Part shown: in pieces, positions 1-9,540 of the stretch | Layout: every line of letters begins with the position of its first letter | How positions within the stretch are numbered: the first letter of the stretch is position 1 | DNA from: DATBJG01 sp963790545 | GTDB lineage: Bacteria; Acidobacteriota; Vicinamibacteria; Vicinamibacterales; JAMQPK01 | Assembly: GCA_963790545.1 (NCBI GenBank) | Contig: CAWBPA010000016.1 | Span: forward strand, 124,001 to 188,000 | DNA: 64,000 nt | Reading direction: 5' to 3' | Notes under the pieces: model-generated | The model's database searches: none | What the model was told of the DNA's origin: nothing | The model's input: the letters and a program-made list of their open reading frames with translations, nothing else | Made by a program: the position numbers and the translations under genes

Positions 1-1811
1 CACAAACGTTGCCGTTCCTCGTGCTCCTCGGTGGCCCTCGCACCACTCGCGTCGGACGGACTCTCAACGCGGCCCAGCGACGCAACCAGCTGCTCGGATG
101 CGATGCGCGCCGGATCCGATTCGCGTGCATCGACGTTGACGGCCGCGCGCCGGAACCTGGGTGCGTCGCCCGTTTCAGATCGAGTGACGGGCAGCGAAAT
201 GACGCCCGGCTCCGGCCGCACACCTGCCGGAACGTCTGCGACCAGATAGTCCCTCGGCTCCTCACGGGCGGTCGTCAGATAGCGAAGCGTCTCCTGAACG
301 AAGGGCACGAAGGTCGGGTGTATCGGGAAATCGTTCCAGGCACGATTGAGATCGGAAGCAAAGTACAGCAGACGGCCGCGGCCGTGCTCGTATTCGAGAA
401 GCGCCGGCTCACCGCCGCTGAACCGCGCGAGCACTCTCGCGCCAGGAGCCTCGTCGACCCAGACCGATCGGTTGAAACGCACCTGGCTGAGATTGGCCAT
501 GAGCGACCCGAACGATCGAAAGATGGGATGTCGGGCGTCGGTGGGGGCAAAACTCACAGGGCCCGACGCGTCACCTACACGAGCGTTGAGCTTGATGTCG
601 CCCAGGATGCGCGCAGGGGCGTCCGCGTCGACATCGGGACCCGCCACCACGAGCAACCGGCCACCGGATCTCACGTAACCTTCGACCAGCTCGCGGCCGC
701 GACGATCGAACCCTCTCGTACCGACCAGCACAAGCGCGGCATATCTGGCGAGCCGATCGGGAGCCATGTCGGAAGTGCCGCCCACGCTTGCCGTTTCCAC
801 CTCGAACGCCTGCTCGTCCACGGTCAGCGCGCGAGAGAGGTAAAAGGCCTCGCGCGCCACGTTCCCATCAACCGTCACGATAAGCAGCGTGCGCGGCGCA
901 GGTGGATCGAACACAACGTAACGGCCATTGTCGGCTGGATATCCGTCGGGATCATCGATTGTGACCGACGCGACGCCCGTTCTGGGCACAGCCACCGGAA
1001 ATCGGACTTCCGAAAACACCCCTGGCGGGGCCATGACCGGCATCTCGCTCACGCTCTTGCCTTCGAGAGTCAGACGCGCGCGGCTCGCGATGGCCTTTGG
1101 CCAGGTATTGCGAATCACCGCCGCAATCCCGCCGTCTTCCAGCCGGACGTCGGTCACGGCGAGATTACCGGGCGGTGCACCGACATCGAGGACCTGAACG
1201 CTGACCCGGGAGGGAACGACCGCCTCGGGCGACACGTCCCATCCGTGTTTCTGAAGATCGGTGACGAGCACGATTCGTCCATCAGCGCCGCCAATCTGCT
1301 CGGCCGACAAGGCGAGCGCCGGGGCGTACCGCGTTGCCCCGAATCCCGGCTGCAACGGCGCGATGGCGGCCAGTGCTTCACCCGGGGTGCCGACCGCTGG
1401 AGCAACAATGTCAGCGGCATCGGAAAACGCGATGACGCCCACGCGACCCCGCGATGCTCCCACTGCATCACCCGCGAGTTTCTTGGCCAGCTCGAACCGT
1501 GCGGGGCCTCCCATGCTGAAAGACGTATCAATCGCAACAATGGTGACCTCGTTTCCAGCCAGGGATGCCGCGCTCGTCAGAAACGGTCGAGCGAATGCCA
1601 CCGCCAGCAACAGCAGTGCCGCGACGCGAAGCGCGAGCAGCAGCAGCTCTCGAAGTCGACGACGCGAGTCCTCCACCGGGACGCGTTTCAGGAACATGAC
1701 CGCGCTGAATGGCACGCGCGGCGCCGCATCGCGCGTCAGCAGATGGAGCACGATGGGAATCGCGACCGTTACGGCCCCGAGGAGGAAGGCCGGAAACAGG
1801 AACGAGGGCAT
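1..1811 (-). CDS. BatA/VWA-domain membrane protein, 3' end outside window
   Basis: About 603 codons are visible and the frame stays open to the window edge, so the C-terminus is missing. The ATG at 1811 gives a hydrophobic N-terminus (about residues 4-25), then a BatA-type N-terminal domain with the usual FSAVMFLKR segment and a second membrane helix (about 55-75). A von Willebrand A domain follows, with its MIDAS start DTSFSMG at residues 95-101. Further on there is a glutamine-amidotransferase-like stretch (VLVGTRGFDRRGRELVEGYV). It is the last visible gene of the minus-strand Bat-type operon with DUF58 and MoxR. In this family such proteins are cell-envelope components of the MoxR/Bat chaperone-like system; the exact role is unknown. 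A gap of 142 bp separates it from the DUF58 gene, longer than elsewhere in the operon. Confidence 0.85.
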   Translation of the reverse strand, partial: MPSFLFPAFLLGAVTVAIPIVLHLLTRDAAPRVPFSAVMFLKRVPVEDSRRRLRELLLLALRVAALLLLAVAFARPFLTSAASLAGNEVTIVAIDTSFSMGGPARFELAKKLAGDAVGASRGRVGVIAFSDAADIVAPAVGTPGEALAAIAPLQPGFGATRYAPALALSAEQIGGADGRIVLVTDLQKHGWDVSPEAVVPSRVSVQVLDVGAPPGNLAVTDVRLEDGGIAAVIRNTWPKAIASRARLTLEGKSVSEMPVMAPPGVFSEVRFPVAVPRTGVASVTIDDPDGYPADNGRYVVFDPPAPRTLLIVTVDGNVAREAFYLSRALTVDEQAFEVETASVGGTSDMAPDRLARYAALVLVGTRGFDRRGRELVEGYVRSGGRLLVVAGPDVDADAPARILGDIKLNARVGDASGPVSFAPTDARHPIFRSFGSLMANLSQVRFNRSVWVDEAPGARVLARFSGGEPALLEYEHGRGRLLYFASDLNRAWNDFPIHPTFVPFVQETLRYLTTAREEPRDYLVADVPAGVRPEPGVISLPVTRSETGDAPRFRRAAVNVDARESDPARIASEQLVASLGRVESPSDASGARATEEHEERQRL

Positions 1812-1827
1812 TCTTCTGATTGTAGCT

Positions 1828-1880
1828 GGGGATTGGGGCTGGGGCTCGGGATTCGGGGGTCGGGATTCGGGATTCGGACC
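1828..1880. repeat. Heptamer array (GGGATTC unit)
   Basis: Between the DUF58 and BatA genes the sequence repeats GGGATTC and near variants (GGGGCTG, GGGGTCG) with a 7-bp step. It belongs to the same class as the other 7-bp arrays of this window; the same unit recurs at 55359-55424. Confidence 0.75.
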
Positions 1881-1887
1881 GCCGAGA

Positions 1888-1908
1888 GCCGGGTCCAAAG
1901 GACCCGGC
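1888..1908. repeat. Perfect hairpin GCCGGGTCC-AAA-GGACCCGGC
   Basis: A perfect 9-bp stem with a 3-nt loop, followed by CTACG. A related hairpin with the same stem lies at 63343-63368, and similar GC-rich hairpins followed by CTACG lie at 36750-36808. It looks like a dispersed palindromic element. Confidence 0.8.
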
Positions 1909-1953
1909 CTACGGACTGTTTCGTACGTAGCGCAAGGCCCTAGGACTGGTTAT

Positions 1954-2853
1954 TTAGTAAAGCCGTCCCCGCGTCGCAAGATACGACATCAACGCGAAGT
2001 CCAGCGGCTGGGAGGTATCGAGCAGCGTGTAGTCGATGCCTGCGAGCCGGAGTTCGCGCCGGTACAGTTCCATCAGCGCGGTGATTTCCTTGAGGTAGCC
2101 GTCCCTGACGAGACCCGGGGCGGCCATGATCTCGTCCCCGGTTTCGAGATCTCTGAACCGGCTCGTCCGTTCGAACGGGAACGTGAGCTCGTGATTGTCG
2201 AGCACATGGAAGACGGCCACTTCGTGCCCCTGAAACCGGAAGTGCTTCAAGCCTTCGACGATCGCTCGAGGCTCGTCGAGCAAATCGGAAATCAGCACCA
2301 CCAGCCCGCGCCTCGACAGGGCTTCGGCCAGCTGGTGGAGCGGTTTTGACACATTGGTCTTCTCGCCGAGCGTCAACCGTTGGAGCGACACGAGCAGTGA
2401 CCTCAGGTGGCCGGCCCTGGCGCTTGGGGGCAGCAGGCTGACAATCCGTTCGTCGAACGCAAGCAGCCCCACTGCATCCCGTTGCCGGTTCATGAGGTAT
2501 GCCAGCGCGGCGGCAAGATACAGGCTGTACTCGAGCTTGCTGAGCGTCCCCGATCGGTAGCCCATCGACGCGCTCACGTCGAGCGCAATGCGGCATTCAA
2601 GGTTGGTCTCTTCCTCGTACTTCTTCACGTAGAAGCGATCGCTGCGTGCGTAGACCTTCCAGTCGATCGTCGAGAGATCGTCTCCGGGCATGTATTGCCG
2701 ATACTCCGCAAACTCGACACTAAAACCTTTGTACGGACTTCGATGAAGACCGGAAAGAAAGCCTTCGACGATGGTTCGAGCCTTCAACTCAAGTGAGCCC
2801 AGGCTCGCCAGAATGGCCGGGTCGAGAAACTGCAGCTCGTTAGGACGGGTCAT
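1954..2853 (-). CDS. DUF58 domain-containing protein
   Basis: A 299-residue protein from the ATG at 2853, with the typical DUF58 core: RSPYKGFSVEFAEYRQYMPG, then DDLSTIDWKVYARSDRFYVK, followed by a VWA-like fold starting DVSASMG (about residues 92-98). A GTG at 2874 lies in the same frame and overlaps the moxR stop as GTGA, so translation may start there and add seven residues. The gene is coupled to moxR and precedes the BatA gene. In this family DUF58 proteins work with MoxR AAA+ ATPases in envelope or cofactor-protein maturation; the substrate here is unknown. Confidence 0.9.
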   Translation of the reverse strand: MTRPNELQFLDPAILASLGSLELKARTIVEGFLSGLHRSPYKGFSVEFAEYRQYMPGDDLSTIDWKVYARSDRFYVKKYEEETNLECRIALDVSASMGYRSGTLSKLEYSLYLAAALAYLMNRQRDAVGLLAFDERIVSLLPPSARAGHLRSLLVSLQRLTLGEKTNVSKPLHQLAEALSRRGLVVLISDLLDEPRAIVEGLKHFRFQGHEVAVFHVLDNHELTFPFERTSRFRDLETGDEIMAAPGLVRDGYLKEITALMELYRRELRLAGIDYTLLDTSQPLDFALMSYLATRGRLY

Positions 2854-2870
2854 AACACTAGTCGGCTGTT

Positions 2871-3872
2871 TCACATCCCGCTTCTCGGCGGCGGTACCGA
2901 TTCGATGAGGCGATCGATGATCCGATCGGAATTGATGCCGTCGGATTCGGCGTAGAAGTTCGTGATGATCCGGTGGCGCAGGATTGGGGCCGCGAGCGCG
3001 TGGATGTCCTTGACGGACACGTGATAGCGCCCGTGCATCAGGGCGCGCGCCTTGCCACCCAAGATGAGCGCCTGGGACGCGCGGAGCCCTGCGCCCCACT
3101 TCACCCACTTCTGCACGAAATCCAGCTGCTCGCCACGGCCAGGCCTCGAGGTATCGACCAGCCGGACGGCGTACTGCGCAATTTCCTGGGCCACGACCAC
3201 TTGTCGTACGAACTGCTGATAGGTCAGGATGTCCTGACCGGTCAGAATACGTTCCGGCTTCCTTTCTTCGATGCCTGTGGTCTCGGTCACCACGCGCACT
3301 TCATCGTCCTGCTTCAGGTAGGTCATGACAATGTTGACCATGAAGCGGTCGAGCTGCGCTTCGGGCAGCGGGTACGTGCCTTCGAGCTCGATGGGATTCT
3401 GCGTCGCCAGAACGAAGAACGGACGCTCGAGCTGATACGTCCGTCCCACGGCCGTGACGTGATACTCCTGCATGGCCTCGAGCAGCGCTGCCTGCGTCTT
3501 GGGTGGTGTGCGGTTGATCTCGTCGGCAAGAATGATCTGCGCGAAGACCGGCCCCTTCACGAACCGCAGCGATCGGACGCCGCGGTCCTCGTCGAGGATC
3601 TCGGTGCCCGTAATGTCGGACGGCATCAGGTCGGGCGTGAACTGGATGCGCTTGAAGGTGAGATCGAGGATCTCCGCGAGCGTCTTGATGAGCAGCGTCT
3701 TGGCGAGACCAGGCACACCCGTAATGAGGACGTGGCCGCCCGTGAAGAGCGCCATCAACACCTGATCCACCACTTCGTCCTGGCCGACAATGACCTTGCG
3801 GAGCTCGGCGAGGATCCGCGTGCGGCCGTCGCCGACTTTCTCGGCCATCTCATTCACATTCAGCGTCGCCAT
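2871..3872 (-). CDS. MoxR-family AAA+ ATPase
   Basis: A 333-residue AAA+ ATPase of MoxR type. The Walker A motif GVPGLAKT is at residues 52-59, Walker B IILADE at 113-118 and sensor 1 ATQNP near 157-161. Length and motifs are normal for the family. It starts 11 bp after the DUF4159 gene and its stop overlaps the possible GTG start of the DUF58 gene, so it is clearly part of one operon. MoxR ATPases act as chaperones that help VWA-domain partners mature or insert metals; the two VWA-type proteins downstream are the obvious partners. Confidence 0.95.
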   Translation of the reverse strand: MATLNVNEMAEKVGDGRTRILAELRKVIVGQDEVVDQVLMALFTGGHVLITGVPGLAKTLLIKTLAEILDLTFKRIQFTPDLMPSDITGTEILDEDRGVRSLRFVKGPVFAQIILADEINRTPPKTQAALLEAMQEYHVTAVGRTYQLERPFFVLATQNPIELEGTYPLPEAQLDRFMVNIVMTYLKQDDEVRVVTETTGIEERKPERILTGQDILTYQQFVRQVVVAQEIAQYAVRLVDTSRPGRGEQLDFVQKWVKWGAGLRASQALILGGKARALMHGRYHVSVKDIHALAAPILRHRIITNFYAESDGINSDRIIDRLIESVPPPRSGM

Positions 3873-3883
3873 AGGTGTCGCAG

Positions 3884-4687
3884 TCAGTGCGTCAGTGAAT
3901 AGACGATCTCATTGATCATCATCCGGTACGCGTCCGCTGTGTATTTGATATAGCCGGGGTACTCTTCGGCATTCGACCATTCCCAGCCGTCGCCCATATC
4001 GGTGTTCCAGTTGATCAACACCATCGGCCGCTTCGCATCGTCCAGCACGGCGCGGAGGTGGGGCACGAAACCGCCCTTCTCCCATGAACGCCCGCTGAAG
4101 AAGGAACCCAACCCGGCAATCTGCGGGTACGCCTTGATGGTGTAAAAGGACGAAAAGATCGGATGCGGGAGCTCGAGCTCGACGATGGGCCTGTCGGGGA
4201 ACACACGCTTCATCGTCTTCTCGAACGTGTCCCACTCGTACGGACCGTGAAAATCGTCGAACGTGGCGGTGCCGCCACGGAGCAGAAACTCCCTGAGAAT
4301 CGGCACCTCTTCATCGAGCATCTTCATCGTCCCGGGCTCGACGAAATAGACCCATCCGTAGTTCCAGAGACGCTCGTCGGTCAGGCGCAGAACGATCGGA
4401 TCGTGAATCTGAAGTGAGGTCACCGTTTCGAGGCGCCGTGAGAGGTTTTGCTCGGCGGCGGGACCGTCAATGCCCCACGATTCGTCCCAGGGATTGAGCG
4501 ACAGTGCTTCGGCCTCCGGGAGCGCCGTATAGCGGATGCGAACAAAGGTCCACTCGAGACCCGCAAGCCGACTGTCTCGAGCGCTGGGCAGTTGAGCCGC
4601 AACACCCGAGAGGAAAGCTGGCGCCAGTGCGGCAAACAGCGTGGAGGCACTCAGCGCCACCAGCGCGTGGTGGCGGCCGAGGGCCAT
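3884..4687 (-). CDS. DUF4159 domain-containing exported protein
   Basis: 267 residues with an N-terminal signal sequence (hydrophobic run to about residue 31, ending GVAAQ). The body matches the DUF4159 pattern: FVRIRYT, a segment ending LRLTDERLWNYGWVYF, then LREFLLRGGTATFDDFHGPYEW and GDGWEWSN near the C-terminus. The fold is related to glutamine amidotransferase-like domains without the catalytic set. The ATG overlaps the stop of the preceding TPR-peptidase gene (TAATG) and moxR follows after 11 bp. Such genes commonly accompany MoxR/DUF58/Bat operons. Function is unknown. Confidence 0.88.
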   Translation of the reverse strand: MALGRHHALVALSASTLFAALAPAFLSGVAAQLPSARDSRLAGLEWTFVRIRYTALPEAEALSLNPWDESWGIDGPAAEQNLSRRLETVTSLQIHDPIVLRLTDERLWNYGWVYFVEPGTMKMLDEEVPILREFLLRGGTATFDDFHGPYEWDTFEKTMKRVFPDRPIVELELPHPIFSSFYTIKAYPQIAGLGSFFSGRSWEKGGFVPHLRAVLDDAKRPMVLINWNTDMGDGWEWSNAEEYPGYIKYTADAYRMMINEIVYSLTH

Positions 4688-7137
4688 TACCGGGACTCCA
4701 CGAGCTTGAGCAGGAGGTTCTGAGCGCGCTCGTACCCAGGGGCAATCTCGAGCGCAGCCAGCGTCTGCCGCTTGGCTTGATCGGGCTGCTTGGCTCCCAG
4801 ATAGGCTTCGGCAAGATCGCAGTGGACGGCCGCGCGATCGGCCGGACTCGAGGCCAGTGCGGCACGTAACTCCCGAATGGCCGCCGGATACTCCCGGCGC
4901 TCGAGGAGCAGCCTGCCGAGCGCTGTATGCGTGGCCGAATCGAACGGATCGATGGCCACCACTTTCTGGTACGCGGCGGTCAACTTGGCGCGATCTGGAT
5001 TCGGGTTCTCCGTGAGCAGCGCCACCAGCTGACGCGCGGATTCGACGTCTTTGTCGTCGTGCTGCAGCAGGGCCTCCAGCTCCGCAATCGCGCGCGCCTG
5101 ATTCTTCTGCTTGAGCGCAATGGCTGCCATGATCGCGCGCGGACTTTCTTCGCCAGTAGCCATCGGGACCAGCTTGGCTGCGCGTTCCAGCGCCGTCATG
5201 GCCTCGTCGAGTTTGTTGTCCTGTGCGAGCAGCCTCCCCAGCGTCAATTGTGCGAGAAAACTGTTTGGCTGTTCCTTCGCCAGTTCGGCAGCGCGATTCA
5301 CGTCCGTCATCGCGGCCTTGAGCCCGGATGGAGGTTCAAGCGTCACGGCAAGGGGGCGGACTTTTTTCTCGAGCGTCTTCGAAAAGGCCGCCTGCAGCTC
5401 GTCGAGGCTGACCCCCAGACTACCCGTCAGCGCCTCTTCGCCCTCGATGCCTTCGCCGTACGCGAGCAACAGTTTGTGGAGGGCCGACTCCCCGTGCGTG
5501 TCGACGATGTGCTCGATGAGGAGCGAGGATTCGTAGTAGGCGAGGTTGATGGTTTCCGGGTCGGTAAAGCCCGCGTTGAGATCCTTCACCGAGAGAATCT
5601 TGTTGGCCTGGAATGCCTGCGCGAAGTTGATTTCCGATTCGCGCCCCCACTCCGGCGAGGCGCGCCTCTCTTCGTACACCGAGATCCCTTCGCTCACCCA
5701 CCGCGGCGCACGATTGCTCGACATCTGTAGCGTGATGACGTGGGCAATCTCGTGCCACAGCGTCGCCCCCCAGTTGAAGGACCCCGGCGGCCGCGCCCGC
5801 GGCGAGTCCATCGTCACCACGCGGCCAAAGCAGGCGCCAAGGGCGCCAATCATGCCGGGCAGGCCGAGGTTGCGGACGGCAAAGTCGTCGTGCTTGGGGA
5901 ACACTTCAATCAGCACCGGGCCTTGAGGTTTGAACTGATACTGCGCCGAGAGCTTCGCAAGCGCGTCCTGCGCCAGTGGCATCACGTACTCTCGCAGCAC
6001 GGGCGCTTCATCGGGATGCAGACGAAGCATCACGAGGCCCTCGCGGAATGTCTCGAACTTGTCGAGCGTGTCGAGCATGCTGAGCAGGTTGTACGTGATC
6101 GTGTCGAACGGATCGGCCTTGAATGCCAGCTCGAGCGAGCGGCGCGCCGCCGGCTCGTCGCCGGTCCTCAGCAGGTGCATGCCAAGATCCGCATGGGCCC
6201 GGATGTTGTCCGGATCGACCGCAATGGCCTGACGGGTCAGCTTGACGGCTTCGTCGAAGCGATAGGCACGGGCCAGATGGTCCCCGGCAATGCGATAGAT
6301 TTCGCCGTATAAAGGATTGATCTTCTGAACGAAGTCCACCTCGTTCTGAAAAAGATTCAACCGACCTTCCAGATACGCGATTGCCCCGGTCAACGCGTGC
6401 GCTTCGAGGCTCGACGGGTTCACCGCGAGCGCGAGTTCAATTGACTTCTTCGCCTCTGCACGCTCGCTGCGATCGAGATGCAGCTCCGCGATCAACAGGT
6501 GCGCCGGGACATACGAGGGATCGATCTCGATAGCAGACTGCGCCGCCTTGAGAGCGGGCGGTGGACTGTCTTCGGCCAGCGCAGCCGCCAGCCCGTACCG
6601 TGCGACCGCGGATTTCTCGTCGCTCTCGATGGCCGTCTGAAACGATTTCGCCGCTTCGGCGCGGTTATGCGCCTGCAGGAACAATTGACCCCACGCAATG
6701 TTCAGGGCCGGGTCCTTCGGAGCCTTCTCCGCAGCATCCTGGTACGCTTCGTTGGCAATTCGAACCTGACCGAGGGCGTGCGCGGCCCGACCGACACGAA
6801 CCAGATCGGCCACGGTCGCTGCCCGAGTCGAACTCACGACCGCCTCCAGCCAGCGATCGGCCTCAGCGCGACGCCCGAGCTGACGCAGCAAAAGTCCAAG
6901 CTCGAGCGTGGCATCGTTCGGACTCGTGCGGCTGGCCAGCGGGGTCAGCAACGATTCCGCTTCCGCGTACTGCCCGTGGAGGATTGCCGCGCGGGCCCGA
7001 TCGAGCGGGCCGGATGCGACCGGCTCCCGCTGCGCCGAGGCGTTCTGGACCGAGAGGAGCAACACCACGCACGCGGTCGCGACCCACGCGCGCGCTGCAG
7101 ACTGCCCTCTCGAGTGATGCGCGTCTGCCCGAAGCAT
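4687..7137 (-). CDS. TPR-repeat protein with MA-type metallopeptidase domain
   Basis: 816 residues from the ATG at 7137; a TTG-type start 36 bp upstream is possible, but the ATG fits a signal peptide better (AARAWVATACVVLLLS...ASA). The first half is a set of TPR-like helical repeats (for example LNIAWGQLFLQAHNRAEAAK). A peptidase MA-like gluzincin domain follows, with HEIAH near residue 460 and a downstream glutamate motif EGISVYEE, then more TPRs to the C-terminus. It is predicted to be periplasmic. It is the first gene of the Bat-type operon (stop overlaps the DUF4159 start). A protease linked to the Bat/MoxR envelope system is an inference from operon position. Confidence 0.88.
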   Translation of the reverse strand: MLRADAHHSRGQSAARAWVATACVVLLLSVQNASAQREPVASGPLDRARAAILHGQYAEAESLLTPLASRTSPNDATLELGLLLRQLGRRAEADRWLEAVVSSTRAATVADLVRVGRAAHALGQVRIANEAYQDAAEKAPKDPALNIAWGQLFLQAHNRAEAAKSFQTAIESDEKSAVARYGLAAALAEDSPPPALKAAQSAIEIDPSYVPAHLLIAELHLDRSERAEAKKSIELALAVNPSSLEAHALTGAIAYLEGRLNLFQNEVDFVQKINPLYGEIYRIAGDHLARAYRFDEAVKLTRQAIAVDPDNIRAHADLGMHLLRTGDEPAARRSLELAFKADPFDTITYNLLSMLDTLDKFETFREGLVMLRLHPDEAPVLREYVMPLAQDALAKLSAQYQFKPQGPVLIEVFPKHDDFAVRNLGLPGMIGALGACFGRVVTMDSPRARPPGSFNWGATLWHEIAHVITLQMSSNRAPRWVSEGISVYEERRASPEWGRESEINFAQAFQANKILSVKDLNAGFTDPETINLAYYESSLLIEHIVDTHGESALHKLLLAYGEGIEGEEALTGSLGVSLDELQAAFSKTLEKKVRPLAVTLEPPSGLKAAMTDVNRAAELAKEQPNSFLAQLTLGRLLAQDNKLDEAMTALERAAKLVPMATGEESPRAIMAAIALKQKNQARAIAELEALLQHDDKDVESARQLVALLTENPNPDRAKLTAAYQKVVAIDPFDSATHTALGRLLLERREYPAAIRELRAALASSPADRAAVHCDLAEAYLGAKQPDQAKRQTLAALEIAPGYERAQNLLLKLVESR

Positions 7138-7218
7138 AGTCTTCGCATTATAGTCCGTTGGGGCGCGGATCAACCCGGATCGCGACCAGCTCGACGCGAT
7201 ATCGAGCGGCGAGGATTC

Positions 7219-7590
7219 CTACGACTCAAGCGGGACGCGGATCGGCGCGGATTTCTTAACTCCAGACGGGACGCGGATCGACGCGGATCTCTTGACTCAA
7301 GACGAGGCGCGGATCGGCGCGGATTTCTTCACCTCCAGACGGGACGCGGGTCGACGCGGATTTCTTAACTCCAGACGGGACGCGGATCGACGCGGATTTC
7401 TTAACTCCAGACGGGACGCGGATTGACGCGGATTTCTTAACTCCAGACGGGACGCGGATTGACGCGGATTTCTTTAACTCAAGACAGGACGCGGATCGAC
7501 GCGGATTCCCTAACGCAAGACGAGACGCGGATCGGCGCGGATCTCTCTAACTCAAAACGGGACGCGGATCGGCGCGGATTTCTTAACTCG
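7219..7590. repeat. Tandem array, about 36-bp unit built on GACGCGGATC
   Basis: About ten head-to-tail copies of a unit of 36-38 bp: GGGACGCGGATCGACGCGG, then ATTTCTTAACTCCAGAC. Each unit itself contains two CGCGGAT words. Copies differ by a few substitutions and there are no unique spacers, so it is not a CRISPR array. Open frames through it encode only repetitive peptides and are not genes. The array lies upstream of the Bat operon promoter region and downstream of the broken serine hydrolase. An inverted array of the same family lies at 9541-9834. Confidence 0.92.
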
Positions 7591-7620
7591 AGGCGGTGGT
7601 GGAAATTGATCGCACCAATC

Positions 7621-7660
7621 CGTGAGGGTGACACCTTTTTCGTGAGGGTGACACCTTTTA
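7621..7660. repeat. Tandem 20-bp duplication (CGTGAGGGTGACACCTTTT)
   Basis: Two adjacent 20-bp copies that differ only in the last base. They lie between the 36-bp array and the stop codon of the serine hydrolase. No coding signal is seen in the rest of 7591-7695. Confidence 0.85.
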
Positions 7661-7695
7661 AGGTATGCGAGACTCTCTGCCGGCTCAAATAGCGG

Positions 7696-8830
7696 CTAGT
7701 CGAGCGGCAACGCCGGTCGGATCAAATGTCGCGCCAGGTCCGCTGCGCCGACGCCTCCATCCGGCGGTGGTTTCATCTTCACCGGCAAGGCATTCGACAG
7801 TACCACGACGCCGGTTTGCGTCGGCGCATCGAGAACGATTGAAGCTGCCTGTCCAGCGGTCACGCCGTCCTTCGCGACAAACGGATCGGTTCCGGTAACC
7901 ACATCCCAGCCGAGTGCCTGCTCTCCTCCAACCGCCGGAGCCGGTCGACGGATGCTCAAGAGCAATTGGGCCGGTACTTCCAGCGGCGAGCGGGAATTGG
8001 GCAACACCGCACTGACAAAACTCAGCAGGTTCTCCACGGTGGAACGGAGCGCTCCGGCCGGAGCGAAGATGCCGACATTGAGGGGCGGAATCGGCCCCAG
8101 ACTCGGATCGTGTCCGGCGGCCAGTCGACGGGTCGCTTCGCCAGTCGGATGAAGGGTCGTGTCCTTCAGTCTCAGCGGACCGATGATGCGACGGTTGAGC
8201 AGTGCGTCGTAGGTCGTTCCGGCCTTGTTCGCGAGCGCGAGACCGAGAAGACCATACCCAACGTTGGAATATTCCCACTGATCGCCCGGGTCCCTCGACA
8301 ACATCAGGCCGCCGAGCCACGAGCGCAGGTCGGACACGGTGTAACGTGCCAGGGCCTCGAAGAACGACGAGGCCGTCCGCGTGGTGGGGGTGATGGGAGG
8401 GAACATGGGAAGCCCGGACGTATGGGTCGCCAGATCCGTAAGCGTGATCGCGCGTCCGTTGCGCTGGGGCGTGCGAAATCCGGAGGCCAGGTAGCGATCA
8501 ACGGGATCGTCGAACTGGAGCTCCTTGCGATTCACCATGTCGGCCAGAAGGACGCGGTGAAGACCTTCGTCAGCGAACCGATTTCGAACAGCTGTTGGCG
8601 GCGACGGATCGTGCATCGCCCGAATCCTGTTTGCCGTAAACGATCGCCCGTCGGCGTCCACGTTCGACGATCCCGACGGCCATGCCTGTCGCGCGTTTCT
8701 CGACATCAATGCGACGCCGGAGAATGTCGCGTATCGCCTCGTCTGAAAGGTTGACGGTTTGGGCCTCTGCTCGATGGAGGGCCAGGAGACTGGCGCAGGA
8801 ACTCAGCACAAAAGTTCGTCGATTCATCAT
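7696..8830 (-). pseudogene. Class C beta-lactamase-like serine hydrolase, two frameshifts
   Basis: Three reading frames together encode one serine hydrolase of the beta-lactamase/D-Ala-D-Ala carboxypeptidase family. Frame 1 starts at the ATG at 8830 with a possible twin-arginine signal (MMNRRTFVLSSCASLLAL) and runs to ...SVAAN. The catalytic SxxK segment LFEIGSLTKVFT is read only in a second frame (about 8557-8589). Frame 3 continues with LLADMVNRKELQFDD, the YSN motif (WEYSNVGYG) and the C-terminal domain. Adding one base near 8590-8593 and one near 8552-8556 would rejoin everything. As sequenced the gene is broken; sequencing error in two nearby places is the main alternative. Confidence 0.85.
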
Positions 8831-8928
8831 CTGCACTCGCGCGGCCAGCCTACCATCCTCGGCTCGCGTCAAATCGTCCCGCCAAAGAGAACTCACGGAA
8901 AGATGCGCGATGGCTGGGACTCTAATTT

Positions 8929-9399
8929 TCAATCCTCCTTTGCTAATGACGTGTGACTTTCATCGATTTCTGTTGGTGATGGTCTCTCAAAGTGTCTCGG
9001 CTTTCTGCTGTTTTGGTACACAACTCGCTTGAACTGAGGCTCTCGACCGAAGTTGACGAGCAGCCCAACCTCCAAGTCGGTCGCCTTCAGGTAGTGCAGA
9101 ACCTGGGCGGCGTGGAACGGGTCAATTGCCAGACTCGTCTTTACTTCAACGATGAGCGTATCGGCAACCAGAAGATCGGCCCTGAACTTCGCGATCTGTT
9201 GACCATGAAACCAGACCGGCAGCTCCAATTCTTCACGCACGGCTAGCCCGCGTTCGCGAATCGTGATCGCCAGCGCTCGTCGCGCAACGAATTCCGGAAA
9301 CCCCGGCCCCAGATCGTTGTACGTGTCGAAAAAGGCGCCGATGACCGTGTGGCTGATGCTTGCGGCCAGCAGCGGTGAGTTCGACGTCTCGGGGAGCAT
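8929..9399 (-). CDS. GxxExxY protein (PDDEXK-like nuclease family)
   Basis: 156 residues from the ATG at 9399; a TTG 12 bp upstream is also in frame. The signature region reads DLGPGFPEFVARRALAI, so the usual G-x-x-E is present while the tyrosine of ExxY is replaced. The core continues LPVWFHGQQIAKFRADLLVA, then DTLIVEVKTS (the E-x-K of the nuclease-like fold) and HAAQVLHYLKATDLEVGLLV. The family is named for its motif and its biological role is not established. The gene sits alone beside the disrupted serine hydrolase, and the pair is bracketed by two inverted CGCGGAT arrays. Confidence 0.9.
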   Translation of the reverse strand: MLPETSNSPLLAASISHTVIGAFFDTYNDLGPGFPEFVARRALAITIRERGLAVREELELPVWFHGQQIAKFRADLLVADTLIVEVKTSLAIDPFHAAQVLHYLKATDLEVGLLVNFGREPQFKRVVYQNSRKPRHFERPSPTEIDESHTSLAKED

Positions 9400-9540
9400 G
9401 ACCAAGGGCAAAGCAACTTGTGAGCCAATCTACAGGCCAAATATAGGGCACGTGTCACAAGAGGCTTGCAGATCCTGAACCGCGGGGCGACGGCGTATAT
9501 CGCAGGTTCTGCATTTCCTGGCCGAGTCCCGTGCCTTAGT

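Noticed and set aside
9..1943. A 644-codon open frame on the plus strand over the BatA gene
   Set aside because: It is antisense to a protein with clear BatA and VWA motifs, lacks any family feature and has a shadow-type composition (arginine- and histidine-rich).
7219..7590. CRISPR array, because of the 36-bp period
   Set aside because: Units are contiguous and almost identical with no unique spacers, and no cas gene is present.
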